Below are positions 1 through 16,740 of a DNA stretch of 64,000 bases, piece after piece. Every line of letters starts with the position of its first letter. The stretch's first letter is position 1. This DNA comes from Chaetoderma sp. LZ-2023a (taxonomy: Eukaryota > Mollusca > Caudofoveata > Chaetodermatida > Chaetodermatidae): the NCBI GenBank assembly GCA_034401795.1, contig CM067369.1, forward strand, positions 142,305,057-142,369,056. The letters run 5' to 3'. The notes under the pieces were generated by a model that worked only from the letters and a program-made list of their open reading frames with translations, made no database searches and had not been told where the DNA came from. Both the position numbers and the translations under genes were made by a program.

Positions 1-2247
1 GCCATCGTTGACAGGTACAGAGCATTTGCGTCATAGCCGAGTAGACATTGACAGACACGCTCACTCTGGCGGATTCGAGTCACACCAGCCTCATGGTATC
101 TGGTGAACATGATGCTGGGACCGCCAACAACAGCACCCTTCAGCATCTCGTAGGCTTCCTTGTCCAGTGAATAGAGGCTAACATCTGGCATGTGCTGAGC
201 GGTTCCACGTAGGAGGTACTGCAGTGACACACATGGGAGAGACACCGCATCTTTGAGGACGTCTATTTCTCGTTCTGTGTAGAACTCCCGCATCCGCTCT
301 AGGGCTTCGATGAATGGACTGACGTCCAGGTTGTTGTAGTATCGCAGCCAGTCAGTGAATGTCCATTCCATGCTCGCTGAATGTCTGGTTACACTGTTCC
401 AACTCTGTTCGCATCAAGAGGTAGCCACCCTTGAGTTTAGATGTCCATGCTGAGTAGTCAGGAAGCCCTGGATAGTTAAGCTTCTCATGTGTGTCAAACC
501 ATTCATACGGGAGCCAGCTCTTCTGCTGTGTACACCCGTACGCTTTGACCCATACCTCGTATGAGACTCCTGGGCCGAGGTAGTTCAGCACATCGAGAAA
601 CCGTAGCTCAGGTGCTATGAGGAACATGGTCTGACTAGCCTTCTTGGCGACTTTCACTGTACCTGTACTGTCAGTCAGCTCATCGACAAAGTACGTCTTG
701 ATGAGGTTCAGGTCATACTGCCCAGAATTGAACCCCAGTACAGGCACTTGGTCACACCACTCATTGATCAGTCGCTGCTGTCGCTTTGGGAGCTTGTCCA
801 GGTCCGTCAGTATGTACTGTGCCCTAACCCTTGTCCGGATTAGCGATGCTCACCGTTGGATCTCCAGCATGAACTCTCTGATCAGGTCTTTGGGGTCAGG
901 ATTGCAGAGGTGAGTGGGCTCACACGTGGCGCCCTCTAAAGAGCAGGCAACTGACACAGAGATAGGTATGTGAGTACTCTCGATCATGAGAGTCTCCGTA
1001 GGATGAGTCTTGATACCATCTAGGAGTGCTTCGAAGTCGTAAACTATGAAGTGTGGATATGGGACAGTCTGAACTCGTTTAGGGATGCTTGGGCAGCGTT
1101 TTATACAGCACTCCCACTGTACCACAAGCGTGCATCCAGAGGCTCTCAGCTTCTCCTCTCTAAGGACTGTCTTGCAGTATCTTTGTTTGGCATCCTCACC
1201 TCGCTGGTGTTGTGGACACCCGTGCCAATGACAGCCATGGAACTGGTAAACGGTGTTGGTGGTCGGATCATAACCATCTACGGGAGCGCCCTCGATCCAA
1301 TGCTTGCCACCATGCCCACACTCTACGTGGTGTATGTGTATGTTTCTCGACTCATACTCGATCCAACGAGTAGCCGCTGAACTGGATGGTTGGGGCAGAT
1401 ATAAGGCTCTCTCATACGCAGACTGTGGCACCTCAACCTTCTCGCCAGGACACACGATTTTTGTTTTGCCACCTGTACAGTGATCAGCGTGGCATTGAAG
1501 ATTGCAGGCGTGTGTAAACCTCTGCTGACAGTGACTGTAGACTAGTGTATGTGCCAGCTTGGAGATGTTCTTGATGTAGAAGGCATGGTGGTCCCACACT
1601 CTGATGGTCATGGTGTCACGGTAGTGAGCCGCTTACCTGATCATGTGCCAGGTGCCCTCTTCGGTTGGTTTAAACATGCGAATCCCGATCTTGGCAAAGA
1701 ACTCTACCTTGTCCAGCTGATCCAGCGTGGTCTTGCAGACATCAGGTACTGTCTTGCCGGAGAACTGTGTGGCAAGCTCTCGTGCAGGAGCTGTACATCT
1801 ATCAGCTCTCGCTCCTCAGTGGACTGCTAGAGATCTCTAGAGATACATGTTGTCCCTGTAGGTGTCGAGGGCAGTCATACTCTTCTTCTGTCGTAGCCAG
1901 TCTGGGAGGGGGCCTGTCCCAAACAGAGGTTGCCGCTCGATGACAACCCTGACCTCAACGTTGATTGATCAAACGAAAGCCCACTTGGTGTTGGGTCAAT
2001 CGATATTGTCTGTGGCAAGGCGGGCTTGCTCTCTTGCTGCCACCCAGTCCTGAGCTGCTCCTATCGTGTTCAGCCACGGGCTCCCTGGAGCATTCTTGTG
2101 GAAGAGCATCACCCTACCATCTTCGATGTGACGGATGCGATAGGTATGGATGTAGCGGAGGTAGAAGGCGTTCTCGACAGTCTGCTGGATCTTTTGCATG
2201 ATCTGGCTTGTGATTCTCCTTCTAGACCTCTGAAGAATGTCTAGCAT
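1..2247 (-). pseudogene. Degenerate family B DNA polymerase gene (Polinton/adintovirus-like), cut by window edge
   Basis: Read on the minus strand, several frames together follow the plan of a viral-type protein-primed family B DNA polymerase. In order: an N-terminal part (2247-1996); a damaged stretch with in-frame stops that still reads FGTGPLPDWLRQKKSMT (1990-1620); a Cys/His cluster (CNLQCHADHC) followed by an endonuclease-like block with FHGCHWHGCP and VVQWEC (1510-1110); exonuclease motif I as YDFEALLDG (about 1040); exonuclease motif II as GFNSGQYDLNLI (about 735); and, after a frame change near 400, YYNNLDVSPF and the palm motif A GYDANALYLSTM (about 45-10). Motifs B and C would lie left of the window. 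At least two frame changes and several stops make it non-functional. Seen: motif order and frame breaks. Known: such polymerases occur in Maverick/Polinton and adintovirus-type elements integrated in animal genomes. Inferred: the exact source. I see no capsid, integrase or terminal repeat here. Confidence 0.8.
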
Positions 2248-2374
2248 ACTGACCGGCGTCCTCTATCCTCTGTCTCCTTTTCGCCGAGACGCTGGTCGAG
2301 AATGTGTTCGCCTTCTCGCCTCATTCTCTGGGCTAAGGGTTCATACCTCAGTCCCCTTATGCTCCGGGCTGGGC

Positions 2375-3075
2375 TCAGACCTCGGCATTGCTTAATGGCT
2401 TAATGATCCTGCGTTTGAGAGTTAAGTGCTCCAGTAGATGGGCTTCCATCCGCCTCGCTACAGTCTTGGCTCGCACGCTAGCAGTCACCTCCTCGTCCAA
2501 CTGACGATGCTCACGTATCCACTGCACTTTCTTGTGGGGATTCCAGGGATCCTCTTTGGTAAGCGCTGGAAACCTTTCCATATTCATTGCTCGGGAGAGT
2601 CGCTTCTGCCACTCCTCAGCACGGACCTGTCCGATCATCTGGAGCAGGTCGGCTTTCTTGGCCTTAGAGTAGGCTCTACGGCCAAATTGCTTTGCAAAGC
2701 GCGAAGCTGTGCAACAGTACTCATGGTGTATATCCCCATGGATGCCTGCATAGGATGCAGGGGCCCCGTGTGTTGGAGAGTTAAGCGCTCCAGTGAATGG
2801 GCCTGAATCTGCCTCACTACAGCCTTGGCTCGCAAGCTAGCAGTCACCTCCTTGTCCAACTGACTAAACTGACGTATCCACTGCACTTTCTTGTGGGGAT
2901 TCCAAGGATCCTCTCTAAGTGCTCGAAACCTTCCCATATTCATTGCTCGGGAGAGTCGCTTCTGCCACTCCTCGGCAAGGATCTGGTCGATCGTCTGGAA
3001 CAGGTCGGCTTTGGAATTGCGCGAATCTGTGCAACAGTACTCATGGTGTATATCCCTGTGGATGCCCGTCTCTAA
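2375..3075 (-). repeat. Tandem duplication of about 360 bp with coding similarity, upstream end of the polymerase wreck
   Basis: Two head-to-tail copies (about 2417-2775 and 2777-3075) share long identical stretches. Both read on the minus strand as a basic, Lys/Arg/Gln-rich protein with the shared segment DPWNPHKKVQWIR followed by EVTAS and RAK. The copies differ by many substitutions and small indels, so the duplication is old. It lies just 5' of the polymerase-like region on the same strand and may be part of its N-terminus or of a neighbouring gene in the same element. I do not recognise a domain. Confidence 0.7.
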
Positions 3076-3515
3076 ATGGGCGTTCAGACCCTATTATGTA
3101 TGGCGATAAGTACCTGTTGATGCCTGTTTGGCCGTTCAGACCTATTATGTGTGGTGCTGGTGATCAGTACATGTGGGTGTGTGCCTGTCTCTAAATGGGT
3201 GTTTAGACCCTATTATGTGTGGGTGGATGCCTGTCTGGGCGTTCAGACCCTATTATAGGTGGTGTATATCCCTGTGGATGCTTGTCTCAAAATGGGTGTT
3301 CAGACCCTATTATGTGTGGCGATCAGTACCGTGGGTGGTGTATGACCCTGGGGATGCCTGTTTGGGTGTTCAGACCCTATTATGTGTGGCGATCAGTACC
3401 TGTAGGTGGTGTATACCCTGGCTCTAAACGGGCGTTCAGACCCTATTATGTGTGGTGCTGACCATCAGTACCTGTGGGTGTGTATATCCCTGTGGGTGCC
3501 TGTCTCTAAATGGGC
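3050..3515. repeat. Minisatellite, unit about 50-75 bp, roughly 8 imperfect copies
   Basis: The phrase GTTCAGACCCTATTATGTG recurs about every 50-75 bases, between variable spacers based on TATCCCTGTGGATGCCTG and TCTCTAAATGGGCG. Units vary in length by internal deletion. The first unit merges with the end of the adjacent 360-bp duplication, which already carries the TATCCC-TGGATGCC segment. Confidence 0.85.
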
Positions 3516-4025
3516 GGTACGCATGCATGCCCCCTGGATAGGATAGTATGCGTGCGTGTATAAACCCCTATGAGAGAGGTATGGCTAAGTCCGTAAGAAC
3601 ACGTAGCACGCATGCGCATGCATCAGATCCACGTGTCAGTATTGTGAGAGAGTGTAGACTTATATTGTACCGAGAAATCACTTCATTCTCGGCGTTCTTG
3701 GCACGGATTAGGTCCGGAATGAAGCGAGAATTTCAAAACTGTTTACCATTTCAAAATCGGACCAGAAATGGCCGAGTTATCCACAAATGGTAATAGTGAG
3801 ATTTGAACCTGTGTTTTAAGTTTGCTAATAAACGCAAAACAAGGATCTCCCGCATTAACTACCTCAGCCATGTATGCATTATTAATTATAGCAGATAAGT
3901 TATGTGTTCTCATTGCTGTTACTGCGTTATCTCGAAGTGACGTCAAGATCTAGAGGGACTGATAAGCGCAGTAACAGCAATTTTACAACTCACGCTCAGA
4001 GATAAGATTACTAAGAGGCGAGATT
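3516..4025. other. No gene; contains a 20-bp hairpin at 3912-3981
   Basis: No coding signal. The arm at 3912-3931 is repeated inverted at 3961-3981 with a single-base bulge and a loop of about 30 bases that contains TGACGTCA. There is nothing else I can name. Confidence 0.6.
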
Positions 4026-7000
4026 TTAGTGGTGTTGCAGGGGTGTAACATTTTATCTGGGTACCAAGCCATGTATTTGGAGCGAGTGGCCAACAATAGC
4101 ACTAAGCAACTCATCTTTCATGACAATTAATATTATGAATATCTCTCATGGTGCTCGCCGTGTGAGTTCCTGCCAGGCATGTGCAGCACAGGCCCCCCCC
4201 CCACCCTTGAAGGGGTCCACCCAAGCCACTGGTGGAAAAGTTTGAAAAGGAAGAAGGTTGTCCAACCAAAAGTACAAGTAAGCAAACCGCTGACTATCAT
4301 GCAATGGAATGTTGAAGGAGTTTCTAACAAGAAAATGGAGCTTAGCCAAATTCTCAAGGAGAAAGGCGTAGATGTCGCGTGTATCCAAGAAACTCATCTA
4401 AATGCCAACAGAAGATTCTGTATAAGAGAATCTGACAGGGATGGAAGACATAAAGGAGGAGTCATAACCCTGCTCCAGAATAACCTAAACGCCATTGAAG
4501 TTCAGAGAGACATGGGCGGACCTGAAATTCTCACAATCAAGATAATTCCAGCGAAACGTCCTATCACTGTTGTCAACAATTACTGCCCTAATAATCAACC
4601 ATTGAATCTCAGGAAAATCTCAGTTCACCCAGATTCAACTATCGTTGCTGGTGACCTCAACAGTCATTCTCAGTTATGGGGCTATCCTTCTACTGATAGG
4701 AGGGATGAGGACATTGAAAATTGGATGGATGAGCAGAAGCTGATTCTCTTGAATAAGGCAGATGACCCCCCCCCCCTACATTCTCCTCAAGACGATGGCA
4801 TACCTAAAGTTCTCCTGATCTAGCATTTTCAACAGAACATCTGCATCAAGAATCGTTGCGTATTGTTGGGGAACAGCTTGGAGGCAGTGATCACTGCCCT
4901 GTTTTCAATATCTGAAAGACAAAATTATAGCCACCAGAGAATCGTGGAGAGAAAAAACGTCAAGCTTAAATCTTGAAAAAGATACGAACAAGAGCTGGAG
5001 GCTTGTGAAGCAGTTTAACGATGAAAACACCAGAGTACCGAACATAACTCTTGAAGAGGATTGTGAAATTAAAACAGGAGAGGCTGCTGCTGAACACTTT
5101 GCTTGTATGTTTCAGAAAGTAAGCAATCTAGATGTGCCAGTGAGTTGTAAAAAAGCTGCAATGAATTCTGCAAAGTGGAACGGAAACACACAAATACATG
5201 CCGTGGGAATGGACGAGCTTCTGACCATCAGCAAGTTGGAGAAAAGCTTGAAAGTTCTGAAACACAGGAAGTCTCCTGTACCAGATGGAATAACCTATGA
5301 GATGTTGAGGAATCTGAGTACTATTGGAAAGCACAAGCTTTTGGAGATTTTCAACAACAGTTGGTACACAGGAGAAGTTCTCCAGTCTTGGAGAAAGGCC
5401 AACATGATCCCTGTACTGAAAAAAGGCAAGAATAAATCCAAAGCAGCAAGTTATCGACCTATCAGTCTGACTAGTTGCACTGTCAAAGCCATGGAAAGAA
5501 TCCTCAACCAGAGACTTCTTCGACATCTTGAAAGCAACAATCTCATAGCGGATGAACAAAATGGCTTCAGAAAGTGTAGATCCACTGAGGATCAAACAAC
5601 GTATCTGATACAATCTATTGAGGAGGCGTTCCAACAGAAAAAGCATACCATCCCTGTGTGGGTTGATCTGCAGAAGGCTTTTGATAAAGTATGGAAGCAT
5701 GAACTCCTCCAAAGGCTCAGGACCAGTGATATTTCTGGAAAAATGTACAGCTGAATATGCCAGTATCACCACAACCGAAAGGCATCAGTACAGCTGAATG
5801 GGACGAGCAGCAAGAAAGTCCTGCTACGACATGGTGTACCTCAGGCTGGTGTAGTCTCTCCCACCCTCTTCACAATATTCATCAATGACCTGGTGAAGAA
5901 CCTTCCAATGGGAGTCAGAGCTGCATTGTATGTTGACGCTCTTGTGATGTTGGGCAGCGAGGAGTATGTGTCAACAGCCAATTACCGCATGCAACTCGCA
6001 ATTGATCACCTCAATTCTTGGGTTACAAGATGGTTTGTCCAGATCAACAAAGAGAAGACAGTCGCAACTCTATTCACACTATCCACTAAAAAGGAACACA
6101 AGACAAGTCTGAAATTTGGTGACTCAGTTCTGCACTTTGAGGATGAAGTAACTTATCTTGGTCTGATATTTGACAAAAGACTAACCTGGAAGGCGCAAAT
6201 CAGAAAACCTGAAGGTGTAGTCAAGCGAAGACATGCAGTTGTGCGGAAGCTCTCTGGAACAAAATGGGGAGCTAGCATGAAAATTCTGAAACAGGTTTAC
6301 TCTGGATCAGTTAGGCCAATCATCGAATACGGCTCATCATCATGGATGACAGCTGCTACCAGCACCCTTCAGATATTGGATAATTTACAAAATCAGGCTC
6401 TTCGTCTCATAACAGGGTCTATGAAGACCACTCCCATAGCAGCGATGGAAGAACTGACCAATATCCAGCCACTCCAGCAGAGACGAGAAATCAAGGCCGA
6501 GATTCAATACGATAAATCCAAATTGATGCCTCACCATCCCATCCATATGCTGACTCACGAAATGTCTAGAGGAAGGCTCAAAAGGAATAATTTCTTATTA
6601 ACTTTAAAAAAATTGAAAGAAACGTAACTGCTATCCCTGAGAGGGAACCATGGAAAGCTTCTGAAATAGAAAACACAATTTCAATCTGGCCCTCGATTCC
6701 AGGGATTGAAAGCAAGGGCGATCAAGCAGAGGTGACAAACAAAGTTCTTGCATTGTGTCATATTGCAGAAAACTACCCTGAGGAAGAATTGATACATGTT
6801 TATACAGATGGATCAGCTATCCAGGCTGTCAAGAATGGAGGGGCAGGTGCTCACATTCGGTTTCCATGTGGAGATATAACAGACTCATGCTTGCCAACAG
6901 GGAAGCACTGTAGCAATTAGACTGCAGAAATCCAGGAACTGATCTTAGCTAGCCAAATGCTGATACAATGAAAAACCAGAAATGAAAATATTGTCTTCCT

Positions 7001-7606
7001 GACAGACTCCCTCTCAGCGCTCCAGGCACTGGAGAGGGGAAAGGAAAGTGCAGATTTAATTCATGAAAATCGTACGCAACTGGCTAAGGAGAACAATGTC
7101 AACTTACAGTGGATCCCCTCGCATTGTGGCATATTAGGAAATGACAAAGCTGATCAACTGGCTAATGAAGGGTCAAATAAAGAACAATTCAACCGTGAGG
7201 TTGACTTTTAAGAACTGAAGCATATCATTAAAGCCACAAGAACCAGCGGCAGGCAGCATAATGATGCAATACACAGCCTCAGTAGGGAGGATGAGACATG
7301 TATCTTCGGATTGAGGGCTGGTTACAATCGTCTCAATGCACATCTTCACCATCTCAAGATTACACATTCTGCACTTTGTGAGTGTCAACAGTCAGAAGAA
7401 ACAGCAGAACATCTCTTGCAGCACTGCCAGCGATATGAACAGGCTAGGAGAAGCTTCTGGCCTATTGAAGTATCTTTTGAAGAGAAGATCAGAGGAGACA
7501 GGGACAGTTTGATGACCACTTCAGCTTTCATGCACCAAATAAGGAAAACAGTCTAAGATTACTGCCATCAGAAAGATGAACGCAAGAAGAAGAAGAAGAA
7601 GATAAA
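4026..7606 (+). mobile_element. Broken non-LTR retrotransposon (I/Nimb-like: endonuclease, RT, RNase H)
   Basis: This is the same family as the copy at 28684-32580, and homology begins at the same point (CAGGGGTGTAAC). The APE-type endonuclease is seen at 4179-4823 (MQWNVEGVSNKK, QETHL, GDLNS). A deletion of roughly 330 bp relative to the other copy, near 4910, removes the end of the endonuclease and part of the linker. RT follows in two frames (5005-5754 and 5893-6627) with DLQKAFDKVWK and a damaged catalytic box reading YVDAL instead of YADDL. RNase H is broken up (6732-7210; YTDGS, then a stop after GKHCSN). The C-terminal Cys-rich tail is at 7311-7556 (CECQQSEETAEHLLQHC). The 3' end is a short AAG repeat (about 7583-7603). 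Multiple frameshifts and stops make it dead. It has no separate ORF1. Confidence 0.93.
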
Positions 7607-9599
<1,993 letters not shown>

Positions 9600-10410
9600 C
9601 AGGATGAGTTGAGTTTTCTGAACTACCTAGAAAATCTTGTCATAGTTTGTTCAAATCCCTTATCGTATTGGGGAATAAAGCTGAATTTAAAGACGTCGGT
9701 TCTCGCATAAATTTGGTTGAAGTAATTATTGTGTATGATTTTAGTTTTCCACATTGTCTTCTGTAAAGCTATCATGGCGTGTTGCTGCCTGGCCTTATAG
9801 AACAGAATAAGGCGATTTTGTTTCCTTCTATCCTTCAAAGGTTGGAGTTTTAGGTTTTTCATTATGTTTGTCACACTGCCTGAATAGTAGCTATAGTTTG
9901 AGGTGATAAATCTAGCTGCACATTTCTGCACATTTTCTAATTTGTCATGAAAAGTTATTTAATGAGGGGGTGTTCCTGTACTTACATATTCCGAAACCAG
10001 TCCAATGTATCCTTGAAGACGGATTTCTTGGGAAGAATATGGTAACTTTCTTGGAAATAGTCATAAAGTTATGTACGATTGCCGGTAAATCTATGTAATG
10101 TGTTTGTTCCAGCTTAAGGCAATTCTGATGTTGACGCCCAATTATTTTACTGATGAGACGAAATTTAAACTAGTTCCTTTTATAGTCAAATTTGATGGTT
10201 TATTTTTTCTGGTGAGGCTTATGATGTTGCATTTTGCTGGTTGGAGGCGCATTCTCCCAGTTGCTGTCAATTTACCTAACATGTCCTGTTGGAGTGCTTC
10301 GCAGTTCTTAGTGTCATCTATTTCCTGGTAACGTAAACAATCGTCAGCGAATAGACGGATCTCTGAGGAAATGTCCTGTACTATACCCGATGTATGGCCT
10401 TTACTGTACT
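9600..10410 (-). mobile_element. Fragment of a non-LTR retrotransposon RT (CR1/Jockey-like), minus strand
   Basis: Reading the minus strand from about 10400 down gives SSEIRLFADDCLRYQ, an RT catalytic box (FADD at 10351-10340). This is followed by ALQQDMLGKL, a damaged segment, and then at 9931-9623 the typical C-terminal tail of Jockey/CR1-type ORF2 (CAARFITSNY, later SVTNIMKNLKLQPLKDRRK). The frame ends at 9623. Several frameshifts separate the parts. The 5' portion is missing; no endonuclease is seen upstream. Confidence 0.8.
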
Positions 10411-10499
10411 ATTTACACCCAATATTTTGTATGGCCCACTTGGCCTTTGATGTTTTCAAACCACTTAACATAGACCTTCGGATGAGAGCACATTGGGTA

Positions 10500-10700
10500 G
10501 AAACTACCATTGTGTGCGTGTGTATGTATGTGGGTGCGTGCATGTGTGTGCATGCGCATGCATGCGTGTCTGCATGTATGTGTGCATGCTTTCGTGCATG
10601 TGTGAGTGCTTTCGTGCCTGTGTGTGTGTGTGTGCTTTCGCGTGTGCGTCCATGAGTGTGAACACGCGTGCGTGCGCACGAGTGTGTGTCTATCACATGG
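10500..10700. repeat. Imperfect TG/CATG-rich low-complexity stretch
   Basis: Alternating purine-pyrimidine sequence rich in TGTG, GCATG and GTGCG. It is probably a decayed relative of the nearby (TG)n array. Frames across it are Cys/Val- or His/Thr-rich artefacts. Confidence 0.8.
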
Positions 10701-10874
10701 TTTGGAAGGAATCTCTTCTGACCTCAGCTTGTGATTGTTGCTTATAACGCTTTTCACCGTGTTCACGTGTATGCCTTGAAAAATTCCTCTCTGTCAATTT
10801 TGTAACAGTCATTAATTAGTTTATAGTTATCGCGTGCGTGCGTGTGTGCGTACTTTCGTATGTGCGTGCCGCCA

Positions 10875-11471
<597 letters not shown>

Positions 11472-11560
11472 GTGTGTGCGTGTGTGCGTGTATGCATGCA
11501 TGAAATCTCGAAATGTGCACAGCATAGCTTGATAAAATTCTGGCTGAGTAAGGGGAATGA

Positions 11561-13484
11561 CTAGCCAACACGGAACCAGTAAACGGCGCCTTGGACAATG
11601 CCACGGTCGCCCTTACGGATAGCTATACTCGATGCACGAACGGAGGCAAGAATGTCTAAGATACGAGTTGCCCCCCTTTGCTCATAGAGTAGGACATGGC
11701 CACGGTCGTGTGATGCTGGTAACTGAGTGGGCACTTTTAGATTGTATATATGATCTTTGCACAACTTCTTCCTCGATATAATGGCCATGATCACAAGGGT
11801 TTCCGAGAGTGTTTGGTACCATTGGAGAGCCTGGATGTTCCGCTTCTTCAAGTCGACTATCGCGAGTCTATTCGCCAGGAAAGTGACACCCGAATTGATC
11901 TATTCATGTGTAAACCAGGAAAAAGAGTAAGGAACATGATCTCACCATTGAATGGATGACTCCTGCTGGACGATACTGTGGCTGGCGCTTCTGTGCAAAC
12001 GATCACCGATTGGTTGGAGATAATGTAAGGAAGCCGACCAAAAGATAATGAGATGCAGATCGGTCGACGGTACTTGTTCCGCTTCTCTGCTCTACGATCT
12101 GAAATAGAAAGCACTGTAGAACTTGTGAGACAAACCGCTCGGAGAGGGACGACATTTGCCACGTCGACAGCATAAAAACCTTCTTTTAGTAATAGCAGCC
12201 AAATAACAGCCGAAATTCTTCCACCTTCAGAAACTTCATATACGGCCCGACCCTTCCCGTACTGTTGAGTTCGTCGAGAAGCACTGCTATGCACCATCTG
12301 CTTGCTGCGAAGGAAATCAGAAACTATTAAGCTTGGTACTAATCTCCGACCAATTCCACTTGTGCCGCTTCATAACATCTTCTTCTGAAGGACACTTCTG
12401 TAATGACAGAACCATCCTATGAAAACTAATTTCAACCGCGTCGCTCTTGCGACTGCTTCTCCGGAAGGATCCGCCTGAACCTTTCATCCATTCCAAGTTC
12501 CGCCTATCCAGCTTTTGTGATCTCTAGTAGTCAAGAGTTGTCACCACGTGACGTTGTACCTTAGAATTATACCTACCAATGTTGGTTCAACGACAGCAAT
12601 GCCCGCAACAGCAAAACCTAGACCCCGCAATCACTTTTCTTGTCTGTGAACTTGTTGTACCGCGCTTTTAGGAGTTGAACAGTGCATGTTAAATCTTAAA
12701 TGTACTTACTAATCTAGTTTTCTATTCTTTACAGATTTCTAGATATACCACCTTAAGTGCAGTTTACTTTTTCCCCTCTTTTAGAGGCTGTTTCTTTTTT
12801 CACCTAAGAAACTAAAGAAGATCGTTCATCTTAGCTGTCACCTGCCGACAATATGATCTCGTGCCCTGCTCAACATGAAGACAAATGTTAGCATTGTAGA
12901 GATGTCACTTTCAGACACTTATAAGTATAAATAAGGACGCTTCCCTCGCCGCCTGTCTAGCGGATGACGCCTGTTGCGTGAAGCATTTTCCCACCACCAA
13001 AAGGCTATTTCTTCGTTGCTCTGTAGATCCCCTGCACATCATCTGGGCTTCCCATAAATAGTTTAAGGTCGCCAGTGGACATTTTCTGACGCTTTTCTCC
13101 CGCTTAGCACCCATTTGAACCTCCTGTAATCAGCATGTGTCTTTCGACAACCCGATCGGCACTGCTTCGGCTGGCCACGAGCCATTTTGGAGTAGGAAAT
13201 ATCATTAGGACTAGGAAAGCTGAGATCCTCGGATTGTCGCGCCTCTCAGCTCACCTTTCTGATGCGTGAAAACCTCGTCGCCAACTCTCCGCACTACACT
13301 GAATGCTTTCGATGCCACGATAATGCATTGTGCCATGTGAGACCACTCCCCATGGACGCATTCGTTGCAAGGCTTCGATAACCTCCACCATCCTTTCGAC
13401 CACTCCTTCAGGTCCAGTGACCCTTGCATCTCTTTTCCTTATAAAGAAGATTTCGCCACATAATTCTGCACCACTCACTAACAC
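11561..13484 (-). pseudogene. Unidentified degraded coding-like region
   Basis: The base composition is more GC-balanced than the AT-rich flanks. The minus strand carries a run of medium-length frames in shifting registers (13484-13251, 13114-12911, 12297-11857, 11851-11561) separated by stops. One reads VLVSGAELCGEIFFIRKRDARV near 13480, shown here in part only; another is hydrophobic (about 12215). This looks like an old protein-coding insertion broken by indels, but I do not recognise a family and find no catalytic motif. It could also be non-coding sequence with chance frames. Confidence 0.3.
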
Positions 13485-15684
<2,200 letters not shown>

Positions 15685-15685
15685 G

Positions 15686-15722
<37 letters not shown>

Positions 15723-15753
15723 GCTACTACTGCTACTGCTACTGCTGCTACTG

Positions 15754-15794
<41 letters not shown>

Positions 15795-15919
15795 ACTACT
15801 GCGACTACTACTTCTGCTGCTGCTACTGCTACTGCTACTACTACTGCTACTGCTACTGCTACTACTACTACTGCTACTGCTACTACTACTACTACTACTA
15901 CTTCTACTACTACTACTAC
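15685..15919. repeat. Compound (CTA)n/(CTG)n trinucleotide array, about 235 bp
   Basis: Trinucleotide array with blocks of CTA, CTG and occasional CTT/CGA units, with CTG richest in the middle (15740-15800). The homopolymer-like frames (Tyr, Leu, Ser, Ala, Val) in it are artefacts. Confidence 0.98.
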
Positions 15920-16033
15920 AATGTGTTTTCGCACTGGGGTAAGAAGGGACACCCTGTCCCATTTTGCGTGTGGGTGGGGGTTAAAAAGGGGCATTTTTTA
16001 AAAACATAATTTGGTATTTTTTGCCGTGATATA

Positions 16034-16297
16034 GTGATCCGAAACAGCAGATGACCCGGAACTGCCGTATCCACTGTATATTTCTTTGAACTCGTTTTAA
16101 GTTCTTCCTGGATAGCACCTCGTCTGGAGTGTTACTAGCCATACTTTAAATGATCTTAATTTTGAAACATTAAGAAACAGTACGGTTTGTGCCCCTACCA
16201 CCCCCACCTCCCGCCCCACCTTCCCGTATATACTATACTGTCTTTTGTTATGTACAGCGGGTGCGGCAATTCCGGATAATTGGCAGTTTCGGATCAC
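16034..16297. mobile_element. MITE with TA target duplication (Tc1/mariner-like), 264 bp
   Basis: The left end GTGATCCGAAACAGC and the right end, read inverted as GTGATCCGAAACTGCC, form terminal inverted repeats that stay alignable for about 55 bases. TA dinucleotides flank both ends (16032-16033, 16298-16299). There is no coding capacity. Family assignment rests on the TA duplication only. Confidence 0.8.
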
Positions 16298-16637
16298 TAT
16301 CTTAATCAGCAGTCAAATTCTTTTGAACCAGGCATAGATTTAATATTTTGTTATGTTTTTCAATAACTTCAGTTTATTGATGACCAAGAAGCATAAAAAT
16401 CTATATCTAAATTGTGTCAGATTTCCAGCAATAGTATATCCGCTTGTCCAGATAACCATCCATTACGGCCGACAGGAAAACAAGCTCATCTCCACCGGCG
16501 TATGCCGGAAATGCTTCAATAGACAACACATGTTTGTCTGCCAATGATATTTTTCATATTCTTGTTTCTGCCTTGTCAAAACATAGCAATCGGAAAAGAC
16601 TTATTTCGAAAATATCATTTCATATTCATCAAACTGA

Positions 16638-16740
16638 CAGTTTCAAGATTCAAGATCCAAGATTATTTATTTCATGCTTATATAATATACATATATCACA
16701 ATTGGGCAGTCCATCAAAGGCAGAGCCTATGAATCGATGA
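16638..16740 (-). mobile_element. SINE-like element, copy 1 (3' part)
   Basis: Read on the minus strand it gives CATAGGCTCTGCCTTTGATGG and ends in AATAATCTTGGATCTTGAAT. The same order of blocks recurs at 19060-19146 and 50549-50731. The tail of repeated TTGAATC-like units is typical of a SINE or LINE 3' end. No internal tRNA-like promoter is obvious. Confidence 0.55.
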
